Of a stretch of 64,000 nucleotides of DNA, positions 22,078-31,592 are shown piece after piece. The translations under genes and the position numbers were made by a program. A model generated the notes under the pieces. The model made no database searches and was not told the DNA's origin. It saw only the letters and a program-made list of their open reading frames with translations. Position 1 is the first letter of the stretch, and every line of letters starts with the position of its first letter. The DNA comes from Collinsella aerofaciens (GTDB lineage Bacteria; Actinomycetota; Coriobacteriia; Coriobacteriales; Coriobacteriaceae). The DNA lies in the NCBI RefSeq assembly GCF_963360655.1, contig NZ_OY725712.1, positions 806,001 to 870,000 on the forward strand, given 5' to 3'.

Positions 22078-24267
22078 CTAAATCAATTTGGTTGACTCCA
22101 GTTTTTCGATGATCCAGTCGTTGGCTTTGATGACCGGACGGCGGAAGACGACGCCCAGGGCCAGCGACGGGATCAGATAGCTTGCCAAGATACCCAGCTC
22201 AACCCAGTACTCCATATGATAGGCACCGGCCATGGCGGCGTGCATGGCGTTGATGCCGTGAGTAAACGGCAGGAACGGATAGATCGCCTGGAACACGGGG
22301 CCGGTCATCTCGATGGGAAACGTGCCGCCCGAACCGCCGACCTGCATGACCAGCAGCACGACGGCGAGCGCCTTGCCGATATCGCCAAACGACACCGTAA
22401 GCGTGTAGACGATATTGGAGAACACGAGACTCGCGACCCAGCCCGCCAGCACAAACTGCAGCGGGTTGTCGCACTGGATGCCAAAGAACAGGATGTCGCC
22501 CGCGCACACGAGCGTTGCCTGCAGCAGGGCCAGACCGCCAAAGAACAGGTAACGGCCCAGGTAGATCTCGTGCAAGCGCACGGGGATCAGCTCATTGATG
22601 AGTTCGTCGTCAACCGAGACCTTCATCATGGCCGCCAGCACGATCGAGCCGACCCAGAGCGACAGAATCGTGTAGAACGGTGCCATGGCCGAACCGTAGT
22701 TGCGGATCGGATAGACCGGCTTGCGATCGAGCGCGACGGGGCCGGAAAGCGACACGGCCAGACCCTCGGGATCATTGCCGATCATCGTCTTGATCGTAGC
22801 GAGGTCATCCGACATCAAGGCGCCGTCGAGCTCGTCCTTAAACGCGCTGATCTTGTCCGACGCCTCGCCCAGCTGATCAGAAGCCTTGTTGACCAGCTTT
22901 GCAGCCTTGGAGAGGCCCTTTGCCAGCGAACCGGATGCGTCGGTCAGGCCGCCTACGGCGCTATCCAGGTCGCCCGAGATGCCATCAAGCGAGTCCAGAA
23001 TGCCCGAAACCGTCTTCTTGAGCTCCTTGGCCTTAACCGAGAACGTGGAATCGTAATCGGATTTGGCACCCGCGATGCCGGCCTTGGCATCAGCGATGGC
23101 CTGATCGACCTCGGCACGCGAGTTGTTGACCTCGGCCATGCTATCGGAGAGAGACTTCGCGGTAGCCGCCAGATCCTTGGCATTGTTGCGGTACTCAACG
23201 GCGATTCTGCCCAGCGACGTCGCGGCGGACTTGAGGCCGTCCTTCAAATTCTCATCGCTCACCTGGTCGGCAAGGCTGCGGAGCTGATCGGCCATCGCAT
23301 CGATATCCTTGGCGCGCGCATTGAGGGCCGCAGCGGCATCGTTGAGTTGGGACACCGTAAGGTCGACATGCTGGTTTGCGGTGTCGAACGCCTTCGCGAG
23401 CTCGGCAGACACATTGTCGAACGAACCCGCGCTTCCGTCAATCGCGGCGTTGATGGCGTCGTTGGCGGCCTTCAGCGCTTCTTTGGAATCGCTCATGCCG
23501 CTCTTGGCATGCTCCATCAACTGCTTGGTCGACTCATCGACCGTACCCGTCTGCTGGAGCATACCGCTCGCCGACGTCAACGAATCGGACGTAGAGCTCA
23601 AAATGCCCGCCAGCGACGAAGCATTAGCCTGAACGTCTTGCAGGTCCCCAATCGAATCGCCGAGCGTCGAGGACAGGTTGGCGATAAAGTTGCTGACCTG
23701 GTCGGTGCTCATGTAATCGAGCAGGCTGGACACCGTCTTAAGACCGATGCTCGTAATGGTCTCGGTAAAAGATTCGTTAACCTGGTTCTGAACGGCGCTC
23801 GAACCCTTCTCGGTCACGATCTGCGCAATGGCGTTGGCCTTCTGATTCTCGTAGAACTCGATATCGGCATGCTTCACGTCGGTCGAGAAAAGCGTCATCA
23901 TGTCAGCGCTAAACGTTTTGGGGATAACGACGGCAGCATAGTACGCGCCCGACTTAACGCCCTCGATAGCCTTTTCGCGATTGTTGAGCACAACCCAATC
24001 GAAGCTCTCGTTGCCGCGTAGGGTGGCGGTCACGTTTTCGCCCACGTTAACCTCGACGGGGATCAAATCGCTCTCGTAACCCTCATCGGTGTTGACCACG
24101 GCGATCTTAAGATTGCCGGTGTTGCCGTACGGATCCCAGCTGCCGGCGATGTTAAACCACGCGTACAGACACGGTACGATAATGAGGCCCATCACGACAA
24201 CCAAGCCGATCACGGAGCGAGACACGTTTTGGACATCGCGCTTAAACAGATGCAGGATGTTCTTCAT
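22078..24267 (-). CDS. YhgE/Pip-family membrane protein (729 residues)
   Basis: The N-terminus (FKRDVQNVSRSVIGLVVVMGLIIVPCLYAWFNIAGSWDPYGNT) gives one membrane helix followed by the family's WDPYGNTGNLKIAVVNTDEG motif. A long extracytoplasmic alpha-helical region (residues about 190-480, many Ala, Ser, Asp repeats) is predicted coiled coil. The C-terminus has five to six helices of the ABC-2 permease type. YhgE/Pip proteins include a phage receptor of lactococci and partners of secretion systems; the role here is unknown. AAAGGAGGTGAGG precedes the start, which abuts the stop of the upstream YhgE gene (TAAATG), so the two are translationally coupled. Confidence 0.88.
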   Translation of the reverse strand: MKNILHLFKRDVQNVSRSVIGLVVVMGLIIVPCLYAWFNIAGSWDPYGNTGNLKIAVVNTDEGYESDLIPVEVNVGENVTATLRGNESFDWVVLNNREKAIEGVKSGAYYAAVVIPKTFSADMMTLFSTDVKHADIEFYENQKANAIAQIVTEKGSSAVQNQVNESFTETITSIGLKTVSSLLDYMSTDQVSNFIANLSSTLGDSIGDLQDVQANASSLAGILSSTSDSLTSASGMLQQTGTVDESTKQLMEHAKSGMSDSKEALKAANDAINAAIDGSAGSFDNVSAELAKAFDTANQHVDLTVSQLNDAAAALNARAKDIDAMADQLRSLADQVSDENLKDGLKSAATSLGRIAVEYRNNAKDLAATAKSLSDSMAEVNNSRAEVDQAIADAKAGIAGAKSDYDSTFSVKAKELKKTVSGILDSLDGISGDLDSAVGGLTDASGSLAKGLSKAAKLVNKASDQLGEASDKISAFKDELDGALMSDDLATIKTMIGNDPEGLAVSLSGPVALDRKPVYPIRNYGSAMAPFYTILSLWVGSIVLAAMMKVSVDDELINELIPVRLHEIYLGRYLFFGGLALLQATLVCAGDILFFGIQCDNPLQFVLAGWVASLVFSNIVYTLTVSFGDIGKALAVVLLVMQVGGSGGTFPIEMTGPVFQAIYPFLPFTHGINAMHAAMAGAYHMEYWVELGILASYLIPSLALGVVFRRPVIKANDWIIEKLESTKLI

Positions 24268-27117
24268 TTATGCCTCACCTCCTTTGGAGTGCTTGCCAAG
24301 CGCGGTGGTATCTCCATCATTTGTGGCTGTGCTGTCGCTGCCCTGAGATTTATGGTGCGAGCCGATATGCGGCAAGCGGCCCGTGGACTGATCGCCGCCC
24401 TTGGCACCACGCTCGCTGGCGTTGAGGCCAAACATGTGGCGGGCGGCAGGAATGGCGGCCGTGTGTTCGCGCATCTCGCGACGCAGGTCCTCATCCGAAA
24501 GCGCCGAGATGCGCATCTGGGTATTGAGGCTCGCGCGGATATATTCGATATTGATAAGCCAGCCGCAGATGGCAATAACCGAGATGATCCAAATAACAAG
24601 CAGGATGATCTTGCCGTTATTGTCGATATCGAGAACCGTCGACAGGACAAAGAGCAGGACCTGAACGCCCACCACGGCGGCAAAACCGCCCTTGATGTAG
24701 TACGGGTAGCGATGTTCAAAGGCGACCGCATGATCGAGCAGTTCGCGACGGTACGAATCGGAATCGAGCATGACACGCATGGCCGTGCGCAGCGAGTAGC
24801 GCTGGCGCGGCAGGTCGTTGGACTCGCAAATCATCATACCGGTCGTGGAGAGCTGTTTATCAAAGAGCAGGTTAAGGTTGAGCAGCAGCGGACGCAGCTG
24901 CAGGCCGATAAAGAGCGCCACGATCAAGAACACGCCCAGAATGCACAGGTTAAACAGGTAGTTGAACGAATACATGCCGCCGACCGTCTCGCGCAGCAGA
25001 TTGATGCCGTAGGTAAAGGGCAGCAGCGGGTGCAGCCACTGGAAGAAGCCGGGCATCATCTCGATGGGGTACATGCCCGACGAACCCGGGATCTGCACGA
25101 TGACGAGAATGACGCCGATAGCCTTGCCGATATGCTTAAACGTGGTGGACAGCGCATAGATGATATTGACGTAGGTGAACGAGATGGCGATGCCGCCCAG
25201 CACGAACAGCAGCGGGCTGACGCACTGCACGCCGATCACCAGATCGCCTACCGTAACGATGATGGCCTGGAACGCGCCCAGGATCACCAGGAGCAACCAG
25301 CGGCCAAAGTAGCCCTGACGCGCGGTAAAGCTGCCGATGCCTTCGCGGTCGACCTCGAGCTTGTAGATGGCGATAAGCACGTAGCCGCCCACCCACAGCG
25401 CCAGATTGGTATAGAACGGGGCAATGCCCGAACCAAAGCTCTTGACCGGATAAATTGACTTTGAGGTCAGCTCGACCGGAGATGCCATGAAGTCTGCAAC
25501 GTCATCGACGTCGACGCCCATCAGGCCGGCCAGCTCGCCCATGGACTCGGAGGTCTGTAGCGCCGCGATGTCGTTGGCGGCGGTCGCAAGCTTGTCCTGG
25601 ACCTTGGCAAGCGAGGCATCGGTCTGGGACAGCGTGGTCTTGGCCTGACCGAGCGTAGCGTTGAGTTGCGAAAGTGTACCGCGCGCACTTGCAATAGTAG
25701 GCGTGAGGCCAGACACGATTCCCGTCAGATCACCCGAGACGGCGGCAAATGAATCAAGCGCGCTCGAAGCCTTCGACAGCGCGTTTTGACCCAGGTCCGT
25801 CTGGGCCTGGCCAAGGTTGGTCGCACCGGTCTGGATTGCGTTATTGATAGCGTCGCTGGCGCCCGAGACAGCCGCGGCGTCATTCGCCATGGCGCTCGAC
25901 TGCGCAGACAGACCGTCCTTGATGCTCTGAAGCTTTTCATTCTGCTCGCGGAGCAAATCGATGGTCGATACAATGCGCGCGTCAATTTCCTTGGAACCTG
26001 TCGACGTGTCATTAACGAGAATTTCCAAGTGCCCGATAACGGCCTTATTGTGGTCGATCGTCGCTTGGAGAGACTCAAGCGAGTTGTCGATGCGGGTGGT
26101 CGTAGATGTGACCGCGCCCGTCAGCTTGCCAATCGCAGCGTTCGCGGAGGCTGACGTCTTGGTGAGCGCAAGGCTGCCTTCCGAGAGTGCCTTGGAGAGC
26201 GAGGCGACAGAGTTGCCCGCCGTAGCGCGCGCCTCGCCCAGCAGGTCATTGCCCTGAGCGATTGCCTGCGTTAGAGAGGGCGTCTGACCCTGCAGGCCCG
26301 CCAACGCGGCATCAGCCGAGGCAATGGAACCGCTCGTCTTATCGATGGCGGCATTCATGTCGCCAATCGAATCGCGCACCTCACCCAAGGTACCGGATGC
26401 CTCTGATACCGAACCAGCCAACGAATTCTGAGTCTGGGTTGCCTTGTCCTTTAAATCGATCCCGGCATCCTTGGCGATGCTGGCAACGGTCTCGCCCACT
26501 GTGGAGACAAATTCCGAGTTGATCTGCTCCTCGATGGTGCTTGCACCGGTGTCGGTAACCTTGGGCGCAATGGCGCTCTTCTTCTCATTGACGTAGTACG
26601 TAAGCTTGGGCTGATGGTAGTTGCCGTCGAGCATCGAAACCAGGTTATCCGAGAAGTTCTTGGGGATTACGATGGCCGCATAGTACTCACCGCTCTCGAC
26701 GCCCTCCTTGGCATCGGCCGCCGAATCGACGAAGGTCCAGCCCAGCTGATCGTTCTCCTTGAGCCGATCGACGACCTTGTCGCCCGCGTTGAGCTCGCCC
26801 ACCAGGTCGTTTTGGGTGCCCTGATCGTTGTTGGCGATGGCAATCTTGATACCCTGGGTGTTTCCGTACGGATCCCAGTTGGCCACGATGTTGTACCAGG
26901 CATACAGCGAGGGAATAACGCACACGCCGATGGTAACCACTAAGGCGACGGGGTTCACGAGCAGTCGCTTAATGTCGCGCTTAAATATCGCAAAGGAGAC
27001 CTTTGCATCGGATAGTTTGCTGCCGAGACTCACGCTTGGACCATCCATCCTGTCGTTGAATCGAATCGTACTATCGACAACCATTGTACGTAGGCGCTTT
27101 AGCGCCTCAGAGCACAA
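24268..27117 (-). CDS. YhgE/Pip-family membrane protein with C-terminal extension (949 residues)
   Basis: It is built like its neighbour: FKRDIKRLLVNPVALVVTIGVCVIPSLYAWYNIVANWDPYGNTQGIKIAIAN at the N-terminus, a long coiled-coil segment, and an ABC-2-like block of helices (residues about 565-780). A further 170 residues carry two more helices (FAAVVGVQVLLFVLSTVL and ILLVIWIISVIAICGWL) and a polar tail. The start is uncertain: GTG at 27117, ATG at 27084 and ATG at 27048 all lack a clear ribosome site. The tandem pair could form a heteromer; this is an inference from gene fusion-like spacing. Confidence 0.86.
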   Translation of the reverse strand: MCSEALKRLRTMVVDSTIRFNDRMDGPSVSLGSKLSDAKVSFAIFKRDIKRLLVNPVALVVTIGVCVIPSLYAWYNIVANWDPYGNTQGIKIAIANNDQGTQNDLVGELNAGDKVVDRLKENDQLGWTFVDSAADAKEGVESGEYYAAIVIPKNFSDNLVSMLDGNYHQPKLTYYVNEKKSAIAPKVTDTGASTIEEQINSEFVSTVGETVASIAKDAGIDLKDKATQTQNSLAGSVSEASGTLGEVRDSIGDMNAAIDKTSGSIASADAALAGLQGQTPSLTQAIAQGNDLLGEARATAGNSVASLSKALSEGSLALTKTSASANAAIGKLTGAVTSTTTRIDNSLESLQATIDHNKAVIGHLEILVNDTSTGSKEIDARIVSTIDLLREQNEKLQSIKDGLSAQSSAMANDAAAVSGASDAINNAIQTGATNLGQAQTDLGQNALSKASSALDSFAAVSGDLTGIVSGLTPTIASARGTLSQLNATLGQAKTTLSQTDASLAKVQDKLATAANDIAALQTSESMGELAGLMGVDVDDVADFMASPVELTSKSIYPVKSFGSGIAPFYTNLALWVGGYVLIAIYKLEVDREGIGSFTARQGYFGRWLLLVILGAFQAIIVTVGDLVIGVQCVSPLLFVLGGIAISFTYVNIIYALSTTFKHIGKAIGVILVIVQIPGSSGMYPIEMMPGFFQWLHPLLPFTYGINLLRETVGGMYSFNYLFNLCILGVFLIVALFIGLQLRPLLLNLNLLFDKQLSTTGMMICESNDLPRQRYSLRTAMRVMLDSDSYRRELLDHAVAFEHRYPYYIKGGFAAVVGVQVLLFVLSTVLDIDNNGKIILLVIWIISVIAICGWLINIEYIRASLNTQMRISALSDEDLRREMREHTAAIPAARHMFGLNASERGAKGGDQSTGRLPHIGSHHKSQGSDSTATNDGDTTALGKHSKGGEA

Positions 27118-27226
27118 TGGTATTGAGTTTTGCGGGTAGCAATATACTACGAAGATAAGTTAGCGTACAGTTGTACAGTATCTTTAATTTCAGCAGGTCG
27201 CAAAACCACAACCCCGACAAATAATT

Positions 27227-27389
27227 GATCTCTTGGGGACGGAGGAAAACGGATCACCGGATCAGACCGACCCCCTGGTGGTCCGTTTTCCTCCGTCCCC
27301 AAGGGATCATTCAAATGGAAACGAGAGTGGAAAATCTCCCACTTCAAGCCCGCATTCGAGCCAAAAGTGGGAGATTATCCACTCTCGTT
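27227..27389. repeat. Two adjacent long palindromes upstream of the YhgE operon
   Basis: Arms 27227-27253 and 27282-27308 are complementary over 27 bases with one mismatch and contain GGGGACGGAGG, as in the element at 18854-18915. Arms 27320-27344 and 27365-27389 are complementary over 25 bases with one mismatch (AACGAGAGTGG...CTCCCACTT). They sit between the start of the YhgE operon and the end of htpG; they may insulate the two. The rest of this 302-base gap carries no gene. Confidence 0.82.
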
Positions 27390-27419
27390 CTAATCTAGTT
27401 ACGGTGCCGTATCCCTGAA

Positions 27420-29444
27420 CTACATCAAGTTGCAGACAGCTGCCGCGAAGGCCACGGGGTCCTCGGGCAGAATGCCCTCGACCAGCAGGGCCTGGTCATA
27501 GAGCAGACCGGAGTACTGCTTGATCTTGTCGGCGTCGCCCGCCTTCTGAGCAGCGACGAGCTTGGCAAAGACCGGGTGCTTGGCGTTGAGCTCGAGCACG
27601 CGCTGGCTCTTGGGCATACCGTCGGGCGCGCCCTCGGGACCCTTCTGGAGCACCTTCTCCATCTCGAGCGAAAGCGGGCCCTCGGTGGTGATGCAGGCGG
27701 GGGCATCGGTCAGGCGCGCGGAGACGGCAACCTTCTCGACCTTGTCGCCGAGCGCCTCCTTCATGGCGTTAAAGAGGCCCTCGTTCTCCTTGGTGGCGTC
27801 CTCGGCCTCCTTCTTCTCGTCATCGGTCGCCAAGTCAAGATCGCCAGTCGCGACGTTCTTAAGCTCCAGGTGACGATCTTCGACCTCAGGCTCGGCGCCA
27901 TCGGCAACCGCCTTCTCGGCAGCCTCGCGAGCAGCGTCATCCTCGTAGACCTTGGGCATATCGGCAGCCACGTACTCACGCATGGCCTGGAAGGTGAACT
28001 CATCCACGTCCTGCGTCAGCAGCAGTACATCGTAGCCGCGGTCGAGCACGCCCTTTACCACGGGCATCTTGGCCAAGCGCTCACGCGAGTCGCCGGCGGC
28101 GTAGTAGATGGCCTTCTGGTCCTCGGGCATGCCCTTGGCGTACTCGGCCAGGGTAATCATCTTCTGCTCCTTGGCAGACCAGAACAGCAGCAGGTCGGCA
28201 AGCTCATCGGCCTTCATGCCATAGCTCGAGTAGATGCCGTACTTAAGGCCGCGGCCAAAGTTCTCAAAGAACTTCTCGTAGGCCTCGCGGTCGTTGTCAC
28301 GCATATCCTCAAGGTCGGCGGTAATCTTCTTTTCCACACGCTTGGCGATGGCCTTGAGTTGACGGTTCTGCTGCAGCGTCTCGCGCGAGATGTTGAGCGA
28401 CACGTCAGCGGAATCCACGACACCGCGGACAAAGTTGTAGTAGTCGGGCAGCAGATCGTCGCACTTCTCCATGATCAGGACGTTGGAGCTGTAGAGTGCC
28501 AGACCCTTCTCGTAGTCCTTGCTGTACAGATCGAACGGCGCGCGACCCGGCACAAACAGCAGTGCGTCGTACTCGAGCGTGCCCTCGGCGTGGAAGCTGA
28601 TGGTGCGCGCAGGATTGTCAAAGTCGTGGAACGTAGACTTGTAGAACTCGTCATAGTCCTTCTGCTCAACATCGGAGCTGCGCTTCTTCCAGATCGGCGT
28701 CATGGAATTGACGGTCTCGAGCTCCTGATAGTCCTCGTACTCGGGCGTGTAATCCTCCGGCGCATCCTCGGGCTTGGGCTTTTGACGGCTCTTGGACACC
28801 ATCATCTGGATCGGGTAGCGCACATAGTTGCTGTACTGCTGAATCAGGCTCTTGAGGCCCCACTCGGTCAGGAAGCGATCGTAGGTCTCGGCCTCGCCGT
28901 CAGCGTCGAGCTTCTCGTTCTCACGCAGCGTCAGAATGACATCGGTACCGTGCTCGGCGCGCTCGCCGTCCTCGATGGTGTAGCCCTCAAGACCGTCCGA
29001 CTCCCACACATGGGCGACATCCTCGCCGTAGGCGCGGCTCACGACCTTCACATGGCTGGCGACCATAAAGGCCGAGTAGAAGCCCACGCCAAACTGGCCG
29101 ATGATGTCGACATCCGAACCCTGCTGCTCGGCGTTCTCGGTCTTAAACTCCTCAGAGCCGGAATGGGCGATGGTGCCCAGATTGCGCTCGAGCTCCTCGG
29201 CGGTCATGCCAATGCCGTTATCTGAGATGGTAATGGTGCGGGCGTCTTTATCAAAGGAGACGCGAATAGCCAGGTCGCCCTGGTCGAGCTTGACGCTCGG
29301 GTCCTGCAAGCTCTTAAAGTTGAGCTTGTCGACAGCATCGCTCGCGTTGGAGATAAGCTCGCGCAGGAAGATTTCCTTATTGGTGTAGATGGAATTGATC
29401 ATAAGGTCGAGCAGTTTTTTGCTCTCGGTCTTAAATTGACGCAT
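27420..29444 (-). CDS. htpG: Chaperone protein HtpG (Hsp90)
   Basis: A 674-residue cytosolic ATP-dependent chaperone. The N-terminal GHKL ATPase domain has the motifs ELISNASDAVDKL (N box), ISDNGIGMT (G1) and GQFGVGFYSAFMVA (G2). The middle domain carries the catalytic Arg loop in NISRETLQQNRQLKAI. The C-terminal domain is shorter in identity but complete. A highly acidic stretch, residues about 515-565, is unusual in richness of Glu and Ala. AAAGGACTGCAC precedes the ATG. No CIRCE or similar heat-shock element was recognised upstream. Confidence 0.97.
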   Translation of the reverse strand: MRQFKTESKKLLDLMINSIYTNKEIFLRELISNASDAVDKLNFKSLQDPSVKLDQGDLAIRVSFDKDARTITISDNGIGMTAEELERNLGTIAHSGSEEFKTENAEQQGSDVDIIGQFGVGFYSAFMVASHVKVVSRAYGEDVAHVWESDGLEGYTIEDGERAEHGTDVILTLRENEKLDADGEAETYDRFLTEWGLKSLIQQYSNYVRYPIQMMVSKSRQKPKPEDAPEDYTPEYEDYQELETVNSMTPIWKKRSSDVEQKDYDEFYKSTFHDFDNPARTISFHAEGTLEYDALLFVPGRAPFDLYSKDYEKGLALYSSNVLIMEKCDDLLPDYYNFVRGVVDSADVSLNISRETLQQNRQLKAIAKRVEKKITADLEDMRDNDREAYEKFFENFGRGLKYGIYSSYGMKADELADLLLFWSAKEQKMITLAEYAKGMPEDQKAIYYAAGDSRERLAKMPVVKGVLDRGYDVLLLTQDVDEFTFQAMREYVAADMPKVYEDDAAREAAEKAVADGAEPEVEDRHLELKNVATGDLDLATDDEKKEAEDATKENEGLFNAMKEALGDKVEKVAVSARLTDAPACITTEGPLSLEMEKVLQKGPEGAPDGMPKSQRVLELNAKHPVFAKLVAAQKAGDADKIKQYSGLLYDQALLVEGILPEDPVAFAAAVCNLM

Positions 29445-29473
29445 GTGCAGTCCTTTCGCGCTACCCCTGCCCG

Positions 29474-29500
29474 CAAAAACGGCCCGGTTGCCCGAGCCGT
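29474..29500 (-). terminator. Terminator between the GNAT gene and htpG
   Basis: ACGGC-C-CGG (29479-29487) pairs with CCG-A-GCCGT (29492-29500) and is followed by TTTTTG on the minus strand. It lies 145 bases after the acetyltransferase stop and 30 bases before htpG. Confidence 0.75.
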
Positions 29501-29644
29501 ATTGCAGACCTGCTATGTTCAGACTTAGATTTTATAACCCATTAGCGCGCATATATACATACGGAATCGAAAAACTGTATGTTGGAACACCCATGCGTCG
29601 ATTGCCAAGGAGTGTCCCCAACTGCCAGCAGAAAAGGAACGTCC

Positions 29645-30145
29645 CTATCTGTCGCCCATGCGCTTGGCCATCCAGGCATGAGGCTGGCCTTCGTCTTCGT
29701 AGTCCACCGGGGCAATCTGCGTGTAGCCCGCCTTGGCATAGAGCGGCAGCACGTATTCCTGAGCATGCAGCTTAATGAGCTTGGCGCCGGCATCACGCGC
29801 GCACGTATCACTGGCCTCGACAATCTTGCTCGCCAAACCGCGACGGCGCATGCTCGGCAGCACGGCCACGCGCCCCATAATGTAGGTCTCCCCCGCCGCG
29901 ACACCTTCGTCCAAGTCGCACGCCGGCGACACCGGAGCCTCTGCGTCAGCCGCGCGCTCAAGCTCTTCGGGAAACACGCGCGAGCAACCGGCAAGCTCGC
30001 CGTCTACATAGAGCGTCACATGAATGCAGTTCGGATCCTCGTCGATAGCGTCGAACTCATTCTCGTAGCCCTGCTCGCCCATAAAAATGACGCGGCGCAC
30101 CAACGCCGCGTCATCAAAGCATCCCGTCTTAAGTTGGATATCCAT
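29645..30145 (-). CDS. GNAT-family N-acetyltransferase
   Basis: A 166-residue acetyl-CoA-dependent transferase. The acetyl-CoA binding motif A is YIMGRVAVLPSMRRRGLASKIVEAS (residues about 92-117) with the R/Q-x-x-G-x-G/A pattern RRRGLA. Motif B follows in KLIKLHAQEYVLPLYAKAGY. This arrangement is close to ElaA/YjcF-like GNATs with unknown small substrates. The start at 30145 (MDIQLK) has AAAGGGC upstream; the frame to 30163 adds six residues. It stands alone between htpG and the cps module. Confidence 0.85.
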   Translation of the reverse strand: MDIQLKTGCFDDAALVRRVIFMGEQGYENEFDAIDEDPNCIHVTLYVDGELAGCSRVFPEELERAADAEAPVSPACDLDEGVAAGETYIMGRVAVLPSMRRRGLASKIVEASDTCARDAGAKLIKLHAQEYVLPLYAKAGYTQIAPVDYEDEGQPHAWMAKRMGDR

Positions 30146-30184
30146 GGCTGCCCTTTCATTCAATGCGAACGTTAGGGACAGATT

Positions 30185-30835
30185 TTAGCGAAAATGAGCT
30201 CCGCGCACGCTAAACTTCGCGCGAGCCTTCGCCAGGCAATCGTAATGACCCACGTTATGGGCATCGCTCGCGATGAAGCTGTACAGGTTCTGATCGAACA
30301 GGCGCTGTGCCGGCTTTTTCTCGCGACCAAAGCGACCGCCGGCAATAAAGTCCGCCGAAGCCTGCAGCTTGCAGCCCATATCGACCAGGCGCTCCGCCAC
30401 GCTTACATCCTTTTGAACCGCACGATAGCGCTCAGGATGAGCGATGATCACCTGGTAGCCACGGCACTGCAAATCGTAAATCGTGTTCTCGTACTCTCTA
30501 AACGCATACGCATCGGCATGCGTCGAAAGCTCGAGCAGAAACTCGTTGGTCCCATCGAAATGCAAGTGCTCCGCGGCATCGATACCAAGCTCAACGAGCT
30601 TTCGATGGTTGACCTCGAAGCCCATCTGGAGCGGAAAACCGTCAGCGTTATCGCGCAGCAGCTCAAAGGCATCCCACATCTTGTCGTAATCAAAATAGGG
30701 ATCACGGCAGTGAGGAGTGCAAACAATTCTGGTTACACCAGCCCGCTTGGCAGCCTCGAGCATCGCCAAGCTCTCATCGAGATCGGCGGCGCCGTCGTCT
30801 ACACCCGGCAAGATATGGCAATGAATGTCACGCAT
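30185..30835 (-). CDS. cpsB: CpsB/YwqE-type tyrosine-protein phosphatase
   Basis: A 216-residue manganese-dependent phosphatase of the PHP family that removes phosphate from the tyrosine-rich tail of CpsD-type kinases. Metal-binding motifs: DIHCHILPGVDDGA at residues 3-16, CTPHCRDPYFDYD, GFEVNHRK, IIAHPERYRAVQKD and SFIASDAHNVGHYD at the end. The length matches CpsB. It ends the cpsC-cpsD-cpsB operon, 17 bases after cpsD. No capsule glycosyltransferase genes follow in the window, so the targets may lie elsewhere. Confidence 0.92.
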   Translation of the reverse strand: MRDIHCHILPGVDDGAADLDESLAMLEAAKRAGVTRIVCTPHCRDPYFDYDKMWDAFELLRDNADGFPLQMGFEVNHRKLVELGIDAAEHLHFDGTNEFLLELSTHADAYAFREYENTIYDLQCRGYQVIIAHPERYRAVQKDVSVAERLVDMGCKLQASADFIAGGRFGREKKPAQRLFDQNLYSFIASDAHNVGHYDCLAKARAKFSVRGAHFR

Positions 30836-30852
30836 AGGTCAGCCTTAATCAA

Positions 30853-31590
30853 CTAAACGTTTGCTCGGTTGGTGAAGATGCCCTTTTTGGAAGTCCCCTG
30901 ATCGTCGGAGCCCTTCTTCACCTTCTTACCTTCCTTGGTGTAGTAGGAGTAGTAGTACTCGCTGGTCTCGGTCTCGCAGTAGTTCATAACGGTACCGATG
31001 AGCTTGACCTTCTCGGACTTTTTAAGCTGACCGATGGCGTTGAGCGCCTCCTCGCGCTTGGTGAAATCCTCACGCACCACGAACAGCGTGCCGTCGGTCA
31101 GGCTGGCAATCTCGGCAGCATCGATGAAGGTGCCGACCGGGGGAGCATCAAAGATGACGTACTGGAACTTGGCAGACAGTGCCTTTACCAGCTTGGCAAA
31201 GCGGTGAGAGACGATGATGTCGGCAGGATTGGGAATATGCGGCTCGGCATCGAGGAAGTAGAAGTTCTTCTGACCCGTCTCGACAATTGCCTGGTCAATG
31301 GAGATCTGCTCGGAAAGGACCGCATAGAGTCCGCCGCGCGAACGAACGCCGAGCATATCGGAAAGGGACCTGCGGCGCATATCGGCCTCGACCAGAAGCA
31401 CGGACTTGCCGCTCGTGGCGATTGCCTGAGCAAGGTTAATGGAAACCGTAGACTTGCCCTCGTTGGGAATCGAGGAGGTAACGGTGATGGTGCGGATGGG
31501 GTCGTCCACGCTCGCAAAGCGGATGTTGGCCAGAAGGGTCTTGGCGGCATTCTGTACAACGAGCTTGTCGGTGTTCTTTGCCTTAGCCAT
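30853..31590 (-). CDS. cpsD: CpsD-type bacterial tyrosine kinase
   Basis: A 245-residue BY-kinase. The Walker A motif is SSIPNEGKSTVSINLAQA, Walker A' is VLLVEADMRRRS and Walker B is YVIFDAPPVG. The tail contains the autophosphorylated tyrosine cluster SEYYYSYYTKEG, followed by a basic end. The kinase acts with the membrane adaptor encoded just upstream (2-base gap) and is reversed by the CpsB phosphatase. Together they control export or chain length of surface polysaccharide. Confidence 0.94.
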   Translation of the reverse strand: MAKAKNTDKLVVQNAAKTLLANIRFASVDDPIRTITVTSSIPNEGKSTVSINLAQAIATSGKSVLLVEADMRRRSLSDMLGVRSRGGLYAVLSEQISIDQAIVETGQKNFYFLDAEPHIPNPADIIVSHRFAKLVKALSAKFQYVIFDAPPVGTFIDAAEIASLTDGTLFVVREDFTKREEALNAIGQLKKSEKVKLIGTVMNYCETETSEYYYSYYTKEGKKVKKGSDDQGTSKKGIFTNRANV

Positions 31591-31592
31591 GC

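Noticed and set aside
24229-25458. A 409-codon frame antisense to the second YhgE gene
   Set aside because: Composition and position match a shadow of the real coding strand.
29445-29530. CIRCE or HspR heat-shock element before htpG
   Set aside because: The hairpin there has a T-run on the minus strand and fits a terminator; no CIRCE-type repeat was seen.
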